DNA of 11,208 nucleotides from DASYAN01 sp036501345 (GTDB lineage: Bacteria > Chloroflexota > Ktedonobacteria > Ktedonobacterales > Ktedonobacteraceae), in contig DASYAN010000503.1 of the NCBI GenBank assembly GCA_036501345.1, positions 1-11,208 of the forward strand, given 5' to 3'. The notes under the pieces are model-generated. The model worked only from the letters and a program-made list of their open reading frames with translations. It had not been told where the DNA came from and searched no databases. Made by a program: the position numbers and the translations under genes. The first letter of the stretch is position 1, and each line of letters begins with the position of its first letter. Below, piece by piece: positions 6,222-11,208 of the stretch.

Positions 6222-7049
6222 CTATCGCTCACGCGAACCGCTCAGTGCACCAACTACACTCTCCGCCAGGGTACGAAAGGCTAAAGAAACGGGAGATGAA
6301 GGCAGACTGACAACGATGGGCTGTCCACTATCACCGCTGGTAGCAGTCGGCGGATGGAGCGGAATAGTACACAACACAGGCAAATTATCCAGGGATGCAC
6401 GCATCTCCATGCCTGTTGGGAAAATCTCTACGACTTCGCCACAGTGGGGACAGGTAAAACCACTCATATTCTTGACTACGCCAAGCACACGCACACTAGC
6501 CGAGCGAAACATGGCCAACGCCTTAGCAGTATCGATACGCGCTACATCCTGGGGAGTCGTTACCAGGATCGCACCAGCCAGTTCTAGTTCGTGCACTAGC
6601 GTCGCCTGCGGCTCTCCATTGCCCGGCGGTAAATCAACGATTAAATAGTCCAGCTCTCCCCAGTTAACTAGAGAGAGCAGCTGGCGGATCAGTAATCCCT
6701 GGACATCGGGCATAGGGGCCACAGCCTGTTCCTCTCCAACAAAGAAGCCCACCGACATCACCTTAACACCATAGCGTGTAAGGGGCTGAAGCATTTGCTC
6801 GGGAGATAGTTTCTGCCGATGGGCCAGCGGGAGCGTGTTTCGCCAGCCATAGCTCTCACCACGCTTGCGAATACCCAGCATCAGGGGCACGCTGGGACCA
6901 TAAGTATCCCCATCGAGCAAACCAACAGCAGCTCCCTGCCTAGCAAGAGCCACTGCAAGGTTTACGCTTACCGTCGATTTCCCCACTCCTCCTTTGCCAC
7001 TGCCTACGACAACCAGATGTTTGACCTGATCTATAGATGCTCGCTGCAT
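6222..7049 (-). CDS. mrp: Mrp/NBP35 (ApbC) family iron-sulfur cluster carrier ATPase
   Basis: 275 residues from the ATG at 7049. The deviant Walker A GSGKGGVGKST is at residues 16-26, the SIMIBI-class LLDGDTYGPSVP motif follows, the switch-like YLIVDLPPGNGE is near 135-146, and CPHC is at 200-203, the pair of cysteines that binds a bridging cluster between two subunits. TSGDSGQPIVV near the C-terminus is also typical. These proteins assemble or transfer Fe-S clusters to apo-enzymes in the cytoplasm. The N-terminal MIP18/DUF59 domain found in many bacterial Mrp proteins is absent, so this is the short form. An in-frame ATG four codons upstream (7061) lacks a ribosome binding site, whereas the 7049 ATG has GGAG six bases before it. 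It has its own promoter. The Rieske protein elsewhere in the window needs such clusters, but no direct link is shown. Confidence 0.92.
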   Translation of the reverse strand: MQRASIDQVKHLVVVGSGKGGVGKSTVSVNLAVALARQGAAVGLLDGDTYGPSVPLMLGIRKRGESYGWRNTLPLAHRQKLSPEQMLQPLTRYGVKVMSVGFFVGEEQAVAPMPDVQGLLIRQLLSLVNWGELDYLIVDLPPGNGEPQATLVHELELAGAILVTTPQDVARIDTAKALAMFRSASVRVLGVVKNMSGFTCPHCGEVVEIFPTGMEMRASLDNLPVLCTIPLHPPTATSGDSGQPIVVSLPSSPVSLAFRTLAESVVGALSGSRER

Positions 7050-7073
7050 ACTCTTCTCCATTCGTTTGTGCTC

Positions 7074-7102
7074 ATTATCTCACAAAAACGTGCACATTTC
7101 AA
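7074..7102 (-). promoter_or_regulatory. Sigma-A-type promoter of mrp
   Basis: On the minus strand TTGAAA (7097-7102) and GATAAT (7074-7079) are separated by exactly 17 bases, with five of six matches in each box. The -10 lies about 24 bases upstream of the chosen mrp ATG. It implies mrp can be transcribed separately from the two minus-strand genes upstream. Confidence 0.6.
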
Positions 7103-7152
7103 ACAATAAAGAGTAAAACAAGCGGTCTCTTGGACTCCCCAACAATGTCCTA

Positions 7153-7530
7153 CTACGGTAGAGATGCAATCTCAATGAAGGTTTCTTCATCCTCTTCATA
7201 TTCCTCACTTGAGGTATCCATCTCATACTCTGCTCCATATTTGCTAGCTAAGAGGGCATCGGCATGAGCGTGTTGAACAACAGGTAATTCATGCGCATAG
7301 CCATCGATCTGTGGCCCTAACACATGACCCATCAGATCACAGGGAGCCAGTAGTACATGCCCATTGTTGCGAATGCGCTTGATCTTGCCTGTTGTGCGAC
7401 CTGTGACCATATAGAGCTTGCTATGCTCATGAGCAAACCACATGGCAGTTGGCACACCAATCCCACTCTTGCGAAATGTGGTTAGGAGTACAAACTCGTA
7501 TGGATATAGGTAGGCAAAAGGATCATTCAT
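7153..7530 (-). CDS. PPOX-class (pyridoxamine-phosphate-oxidase-like) FMN/F420-dependent enzyme
   Basis: 125 residues with the split-barrel signature of small PPOX enzymes: YEFVLLTTFRKSGIGVPTAMWF (11-32), LYMVTGRTTGKIKRIRNNGHVLLAPCD (39-65) and the following MGHVLGP. The TGRTTGKIKRI segment resembles the F420-binding Rv2061-type subgroup (TIGR03666). Members reduce or oxidise small molecules with FMN or F420; the substrate cannot be named. An unusual acidic run (about 105-117, SSEEYEEDEE) sits between the last helix and the final strand. The gene begins 43 bases after the terC stop with GGAG upstream of its ATG, so it is probably co-transcribed with terC. Confidence 0.82.
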   Translation of the reverse strand: MNDPFAYLYPYEFVLLTTFRKSGIGVPTAMWFAHEHSKLYMVTGRTTGKIKRIRNNGHVLLAPCDLMGHVLGPQIDGYAHELPVVQHAHADALLASKYGAEYEMDTSSEEYEEDEETFIEIASLP

Positions 7531-7573
7531 TTATCTTGTCTCCATGAGGTATAGCTGGTTGCCCTCCTGAGAA

Positions 7574-8299
7574 TCAATGGCTAGGCTTTCTGGCTCGGTT
7601 GTGTAAATACACATCCATAGCAAGGACGATGATCGTCACAACCACATAAGTAACGCTATTCACCCAGGGAAAATGCTGAAAAAAAGGCTGCAATGTATTA
7701 TCGCCCAAAAAGATATTTGCTGCCGTCCAGCCTATAACTAAACAGGCAATGTCCAGTAGCCAAGGCAACCGTGCAATCAGTAATGCCACTAGGGCACTCC
7801 CAATCAACAGAACCGTGATACTTAATGCCAGACCAGAAACCAGGAAAATCAGATTTCCTCCCGCAAGCCCAGCAATTGCTAGCACATTGTCCAGACTCAT
7901 CATTACATCAGCTAAGAATATCGTGAGAATGGACATAAAAAGCCCTCTAGACTCTAACTTAGAAGCAAGGACATCAGAATCGGTCTGTTCTCCGGCAAGC
8001 GAGGTTTGCTGCTTAGAATGAGATAGTATCGTACTGCGATTAGCGAGGAGACGAATAGCGATAACTAGCAATATAATGCCACCTACTACACCCAGGTATG
8101 GCAATTGTAGTAGCAGAGTAGCAGCAAGAGCAAAGAAAATACGCAATACAATTGCGCCTCCCCCACCTAGCACAATGGCTGTCAGACGCTGACGTGGAGG
8201 CAATGCTGCTGCTGCTGCACCGATGACAACTGCATTATCTCCGCTCAATACCAGATCTATTAGCACAATACCAATAATGGGGCCAAACCAATCAATCAT
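7574..8299 (-). CDS. TerC-family integral membrane protein (YjbE-like metal exporter type)
   Basis: 241 residues, almost entirely hydrophobic, with about seven membrane segments. It carries the two TerC signature motifs, LSGDNAVVIG (18-27) and MSLDNVLAIAG (134-144), whose acidic residues lie within the membrane. TerC relatives are implicated in tellurite resistance and, in Bacillus and E. coli, in manganese efflux or metalation of exported enzymes; which applies here is not decidable. The start is the only ATG that gives the standard short N-terminus; its ribosome binding site (AGAGGAAT about 14 bases upstream) is weak. Its upstream region is only about 55 bases long before the right end of the iscB element, so its original promoter has probably been displaced or replaced. 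The yybP-ykoY manganese riboswitch often found before terC genes is not recognisable on either side of the insertion. Confidence 0.9.
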   Translation of the reverse strand: MIDWFGPIIGIVLIDLVLSGDNAVVIGAAAAALPPRQRLTAIVLGGGGAIVLRIFFALAATLLLQLPYLGVVGGIILLVIAIRLLANRSTILSHSKQQTSLAGEQTDSDVLASKLESRGLFMSILTIFLADVMMSLDNVLAIAGLAGGNLIFLVSGLALSITVLLIGSALVALLIARLPWLLDIACLVIGWTAANIFLGDNTLQPFFQHFPWVNSVTYVVVTIIVLAMDVYLHNRARKPSH

Positions 8300-8360
8300 A
8301 TTATTCTTGCATTCCTCTTTTTACGAGAGAAAAACTTCCATCGTTCGTCTTTTCTGGGGA

Positions 8361-8382
8361 CCCATTCCCTTGAGGGATTGGG
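8361..8382 (-). repeat. Right-end subterminal palindrome of the iscB element
   Basis: CCCATTCCCT (8361-8370) can fold onto AGGGATTGGG (8373-8382) with one mismatch and a 2-base loop. Read on the minus strand it starts CCCAATCCC and ends ATGGG, the same as the left-end hairpin. A second small hairpin, CAGCC-CGCA-GGCTG (8393-8406), lies between it and the iscB stop codon. Confidence 0.72.
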
Positions 8383-8420
8383 AGGAAAGAAACAGCCCGC
8401 AGGCTGGGTTCAATCCTTGC

Positions 8421-9719
8421 TTATACACTCCTTTGAGAATACCCGTAGCCGTCAGCTCGTTGTAGCTTGCGGCAATACTTCTTTCCAACATCAGAAACCA
8501 CTCCTGACTTGGTTGCGATAGTAAAAGACCCGCTTGCTTTGGCTGACATTCTTCCCGTATACGTACCAGCACGCTTGAGGTGAGACGGCACAATGGCTTT
8601 CACAATGTCCCCTGTCTTAAACCCGTGTTTGGGATGCTTTTCCTTGGGATCAGTACGAGGAAAGCCAAATTTTGTCATCAGGCACATTTGCCTACAACCA
8701 TGTCCATAGGCCGTAATGAGCAACGGGACAACGCTTGTACCTTCTATTTGCTCAGGAGTCGATTTGCCAATGCACGTCGCGTCTATCCAATGGGTCTTGG
8801 AAAGCTCACGTATAGCACGGTTGTACTTGGTGAGTCCTCCAGAACCGCATTCAATCGGCAATCCCAACGCTTTTAGCTTCTCGAAAAGCGCCCAACGTGT
8901 TGCGTTCACAGCGGCTGCATCTCTGAGAGGTGCTTTGGCCTGTGCCAGGATCGACTTGAGCAATTCAGGTTTCTTTTTCAGAAAAATGGCAATGTCCTTG
9001 GTCCCCTTAGCTCTATTGCACTTCTCACATGCTAAACACAGGTTCGATAGGCGATTTGTGCCAAGTTTTGCTTTAAGAACCATATGTTCTATCTGGAGTG
9101 GAATATTTTCTTTCCCGCAATAGGCGCATTTACGTCCCCACTTCTCCAGCAAGTACTCTCTCACCTCATATCCTTGGAGAGTCCCTTGCTGGTATTCCAC
9201 ACCACTTATCTCAGCATTCTCCATGAGTTGCATGTCGAACTTGACCAATTCCATGCTGATAGCTGTGATATGGCAGACTCTTGCCAACCTCTGTACCCAG
9301 GTGATGACATTGGCTATCCTGCTATGCAAGGAAGGTGGCAACCACCCTTTGGGGCGTCTGCGGTTCTGCCACCTCGGCTTTCTGTAGCGGGTATGACGAT
9401 TGCGTCTTCCTCTGCGCACACCTCGCCGATCGTCTATGCTCTTTTTAATCTGCTGTCCCCTGTGGGTGAGTTCTGCAGCAAAAACGACTTCACCTGACTG
9501 GTCGTTGACGATCGCTATACCCGTGGTCTTTGAGCCAGGATCGATCTTGATTCGCAGTTCTGCAACCACGGGATCGTCTATGGCAACCTTGAGAATAATG
9601 GTGAAAGGATAGCGCTTCAAGACCGCTGCTTTTCCCTTGTTGAGAAGTAATCGCGCTTCCCCAGGATGGATGAGATTAAGTGGCTGTTTGTTCGTATCAA
9701 TGACGAAAACATTACTCAC
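8421..9719 (-). CDS. iscB: IscB RNA-guided endonuclease (RuvC-HNH, Cas9 ancestor family)
   Basis: 432 residues from GTG 9719. Order of parts (numbered from this start): PLMP domain (about 1-45, VFVIDTNKQPLNLIHPGEARLLL), RuvC-I with D60 in IKIDPGSKTTG, an arginine-rich bridge helix (about 98-125), RuvC-II with E157 in ISMELVKFD, an HNH domain (about 197-240) with H212 and zinc pairs C198/C201 and C231/C234, RuvC-III with H310/D313 in HWIDATCIG, and a C-terminal domain (about 350-432) ending QRADGYGYS as in other IscBs. Length and all catalytic residues are intact, so the protein should be an active RNA-guided DNA nuclease cutting both strands. An ATG at 9779 is in frame but would add 20 residues that overlap the omega RNA; the GTG has AAAGGAG seven to eight bases upstream and gives the family's standard N-terminus. 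No Cas or transposase gene accompanies it. Confidence 0.93.
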   Translation of the reverse strand: MSNVFVIDTNKQPLNLIHPGEARLLLNKGKAAVLKRYPFTIILKVAIDDPVVAELRIKIDPGSKTTGIAIVNDQSGEVVFAAELTHRGQQIKKSIDDRRGVRRGRRNRHTRYRKPRWQNRRRPKGWLPPSLHSRIANVITWVQRLARVCHITAISMELVKFDMQLMENAEISGVEYQQGTLQGYEVREYLLEKWGRKCAYCGKENIPLQIEHMVLKAKLGTNRLSNLCLACEKCNRAKGTKDIAIFLKKKPELLKSILAQAKAPLRDAAAVNATRWALFEKLKALGLPIECGSGGLTKYNRAIRELSKTHWIDATCIGKSTPEQIEGTSVVPLLITAYGHGCRQMCLMTKFGFPRTDPKEKHPKHGFKTGDIVKAIVPSHLKRAGTYTGRMSAKASGSFTIATKSGVVSDVGKKYCRKLQRADGYGYSQRSV

Positions 9720-9726
9720 GTACTTG

Positions 9727-9733
9727 CTCCTTT
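9727..9733 (-). promoter_or_regulatory. Ribosome binding site deciding the iscB start
   Basis: AAAGGAG on the minus strand lies 7-8 bases before the GTG at 9719. No similar site precedes the upstream ATG at 9779. It also sets the likely 3' limit of the omega RNA, which in IscB loci runs up to the ORF. Confidence 0.75.
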
Positions 9734-9734
9734 G

Positions 9735-9998
9735 AGAGCCTCCGGTTTCCCGGGTAATGCTAGCCTTGACAATGTTCAAAGCGGTTTATCGTTGCAAGCA
9801 CTGGCACTAACCCTTGTAAACCTGTTTAACCTGCAACCGTAGAGCATCGGGCTGGCTGCGCACCCTCTGGTACCTAATTTCGCAATGAACGGAGCTAGTT
9901 GCCTAGCTGAGTCTGGACAGGTGAAGCTCTTCGCAACCCGTTACCGGATTACTGCAAGCCCATCCCCTTTAGGGGATTGGGTCCCTGACCAATAGATA
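9735..9998 (-). ncRNA. Omega RNA (HEARO RNA) of IscB, with predicted 5' guide
   Basis: The gene-free region immediately upstream of iscB is where IscB omega RNA is encoded, and it is rich in hairpins on the minus strand: the end palindrome (9959-9981); AATCCG-GTAA-CGGGTT (9935-9950) with flanking GC pairs; a perfect AGCTAG-GCAA-CTAGCT (9893-9908) with a GNRA loop; and an 8-bp stem GTTGCAGG/CTTGCAAC joining 9830-9837 to 9791-9798 around a 31-base loop. By family knowledge the guide is at the 5' end and matches the DNA flanking the left end, so the roughly 16 bases at about 9982-9998 are the likely guide. The exact guide/scaffold boundary and 3' end are inferred. The scaffold of about 250 bases fits the known size range. 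Confidence 0.78.
9959..9981 (-). repeat. Left-end subterminal palindrome of the iscB element
   Basis: CCCATCCCCT (9959-9968) pairs with AGGGGATTGGG (9971-9981), leaving one bulged base and a 2-base loop. On the minus strand it begins CCCAATCCCC and ends ATGGG, matching the right-end hairpin in sequence and orientation. Such bulged hairpins are what the HUH transposase of IS200/IS605 elements recognises. It may also form the first stem of the omega-RNA scaffold. Confidence 0.72.
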
Positions 9999-10602
9999 AT
10001 CTTACCCTTCCTCCTGACTGATGCCCACCCCAGAACTTTCCTCATACTCTCTCTACTAGTATGTCACAGATTTTGATAGAACCACATTCTAAAATGGATG
10101 GTTATCAAAAAATCATACAAAATTGAGCTTGAAGTCTCAAGCCAGCGCTGATTCGTGTAGTTGTAGTCTCACCCATATAGTAGTAGCCACTTTTGGTGAG
10201 TACCCATAATTGCATAAAGCTCCATTGGAGGGAACACCTTACTACGGGTTCATGTTTGCAAATACTAAGCAAAGAGGCTTGTGGTCTAATTTGTTTTCAA
10301 GCGCATAGAAGATGTGGATAATGTACTAGAATCAGTGATACGGTGAATAGCTGGGGAAAGGAGACGAGAGAGCAGACAGAAAAAAACACGACCGTGGGCA
10401 ATGAATGATGAATTTGGAAGCGAGTAGAGGCCTTCATTCTAGCACTAGCACATGATCTGAGAGGAGGGATGGCCAGTCAAAGAGGATCATGAAAAGCACC
10501 GGGCAATACAGCCCAAGGCATCCTCTACAGAAAATCTTACTGAACTATATATTGATATGTTTACAAGATAGATTCCCTTAATGTGCCTTGTCCAGCAAAG
10601 CC
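9999..10602. other. Non-coding stretch between the iscB element and the repeat protein
   Basis: About 600 bases without a credible gene on either strand. The part next to the element (about 9999-10150) should be the original upstream flank of terC. It contains a purine-rich GGAGGAAGGG (minus strand, near 10005-10014) and a small TTGAG/CTCAA inverted repeat near 10123-10140, but no clear promoter. A CTCC-ATT-GGAG hairpin lies at 10220-10230 and a nested hairpin at 10481-10526. Otherwise nothing is recognised. Confidence 0.4.
10481..10526. repeat. Nested hairpin-forming sequence downstream of the repeat-protein gene
   Basis: AGAGGAT (10481-10487) pairs with ATCCTCT (10520-10526), and inside it GGGC (10501-10504) pairs with GCCC (10511-10514). 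On the minus strand it lies about 50-100 bases after the hypothetical gene's stop(s) and ends in CTCTTT, so a weak terminator is possible. No long U-run is present. Confidence 0.3.
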
Positions 10603-11208
10603 TCAACGCCGAGCTGACCATGGATCGTGCTGAGCAGATCGAGCCCCCTTAACATTTTGCTTAATATTAGATTCTGGTTCAGTGGCCAACAAGAGCTCTG
10701 TTTCCTCCAGGCTAACTTGACGAACATGGTGCCGTCGGCCCAATTGACTCGACCATTGCAAGTATAACCCAGACGAAGGAATATAAATGAAAACTTCCTC
10801 CCATCCGTCTAGTACCACTTCCGTAACGTCTTCAGTGAGATTCAGACAAGGGATTCCAATAAGAAGAAGGGAAGGGATATCTCCAGATGAGTGCATGCGG
10901 ACTATCTTTCCCCCAACCTCTTTTATTGCCGTCTTAGCCATATCTGAGATCTTGCCCGCTACTATCCAATGCAGGCTTGACATAACCGATTCCACACTCA
11001 ACCACGGATGGCGCTGAGCCGCCCAAGTACTCTTAGAGGTTTGTTTAACCCTAGATTCTGGTTCAGTAGCCAGCGAGAGCTCTGTTTCTTCCAGAGTAAC
11101 ATGACGAATATGGGAGCGCTGTTTGCCCATTCGACTTGACCATTTCAAGGATAACCCAGATGAAGGAATATGAATGAGAACTTGCTCCCATCCTTGTATT
11201 TTCACTTC
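10603..11208 (-). CDS. Unrecognised protein with about 129-residue internal repeats, 3' part (5' end beyond window; probable frameshift near the stop)
   Basis: The reading frame is open to the window edge (the codon before the first possible GTG is GAA), so about 202 residues of the C-terminal part are seen. Two copies of one segment occur: GWEQVLIHIPSSGLSLKWSS and GWEEVFIYIPSSGLYLQWSS, each followed by a LEETEL.LATEPES block and then AQ..PW, at a spacing of 128-129 residues. About 60 residues lie between the two recognisable blocks, so the full repeat unit is probably about 129 residues and more copies may lie outside the window. There is no signal peptide, long membrane segment or enzyme motif. 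The second copy stops after HDPWSARR at 10603, while a one-base shift just after the PW codons continues as QLGVEALLDKAH to a stop at 10578 and resembles the first copy's LSVESV. No function is proposed. Confidence 0.6.
   Translation of the reverse strand, partial: EVKIQGWEQVLIHIPSSGLSLKWSSRMGKQRSHIRHVTLEETELSLATEPESRVKQTSKSTWAAQRHPWLSVESVMSSLHWIVAGKISDMAKTAIKEVGGKIVRMHSSGDIPSLLLIGIPCLNLTEDVTEVVLDGWEEVFIYIPSSGLYLQWSSQLGRRHHVRQVSLEETELLLATEPESNIKQNVKGARSAQHDPWSARR

Larger units (their letters stand above)
8355..9985 (-). mobile_element. IS200/IS605-superfamily element carrying omega RNA and iscB (ends approximate)
   Basis: The element reads on the minus strand: left-end palindrome (9959-9981), omega-RNA scaffold (about 9735-9981), iscB (9719-8421), right-end palindrome (8361-8382). 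There are no terminal inverted repeats and no target duplication. The two end palindromes have the same orientation, the hallmark of single-strand IS200/IS605 transposition. No TnpA (Y1 HUH transposase) is encoded, so movement would need one supplied in trans. Exact cleavage sites cannot be fixed without an empty-site sequence; the ends may be off by about 15 bases. Confidence 0.78.

Noticed and set aside
7110..7150. CAAG/CTTG hairpin followed by TTTTA as a terminator of the PPOX gene
   Set aside because: Only a 4-bp stem and a short U-run; too weak to annotate.
8300..8360. yybP-ykoY manganese riboswitch upstream of terC
   Set aside because: Looked for because it often precedes terC genes; the conserved core is not present here or in the displaced flank beyond 9985.
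8321..8593. 90-residue minus-strand ORF across the iscB 3' end and right end
   Set aside because: It overlaps the intact iscB in another frame and has no family features.
1..11208. CRISPR array, tRNA or rRNA genes
   Set aside because: No regularly spaced direct repeats and no cloverleaf or rRNA signature seen; the RuvC-HNH protein is IscB, not Cas9.

Overview
The window looks like chromosomal DNA from a bacterium with a large, mobile-element-rich genome. The best guess is a member of the Ktedonobacteria (Chloroflexota). That guess rests on an intact IscB/HEARO-type element (a class known to be multiplied in Ktedonobacter racemifer), a DoxX-Rieske fusion protein and medium GC content. It is an inference from family knowledge, not a demonstrated assignment.

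Layout. (1) Bases 1-57: the first 19 codons of a TnpB-type gene on the minus strand, cut by the window edge, with a ribosome binding site and an extended -10 promoter. (2) Bases 365-3913: a tight minus-strand cluster of an OmpR-type response regulator, a HAMP/HisKA/HATPase sensor kinase and a DoxX-Rieske fusion membrane protein. (3) Bases 3914-4393: a divergent intergenic region with two striking inverted repeats, a run of phased GACA motifs and a promoter-like sequence. (4) Bases 4394-6024: a two-gene plus-strand operon encoding a PcpA/MhqE-like ring-cleaving dioxygenase (VOC fold) and an MhqD-like serine hydrolase. This pairing is known from quinone/hydroquinone detoxification. (5) Bases 6222-8299: minus-strand genes for an Mrp/NBP35 iron-sulfur carrier P-loop ATPase with its own promoter, a PPOX-class flavin/F420 enzyme and a TerC-family membrane protein. 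(6) About 8355-9985: an IS200/IS605-superfamily element carrying a complete iscB (RNA-guided nuclease) and its upstream omega RNA (HEARO RNA), bounded by two subterminal imperfect palindromes in the same orientation. It lies about 50 bp upstream of the terC start. (7) About 9986-10602: non-coding. (8) Bases 10603-11208: the 3' part of an unrecognised protein built of about 129-residue repeats, apparently shortened by a frameshift.

The most noteworthy item is the complete IscB/omega-RNA system. Catalytic residues, bridge helix, zinc knuckles, guide-RNA scaffold hairpins and element ends can all be read, so the guide and the empty site can be predicted. A second RNA-guided nuclease (TnpB) starts at the left edge. 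The DoxX-Rieske fusion controlled by an adjacent two-component system and the hairpin-rich divergent intergenic region are the next most interesting.
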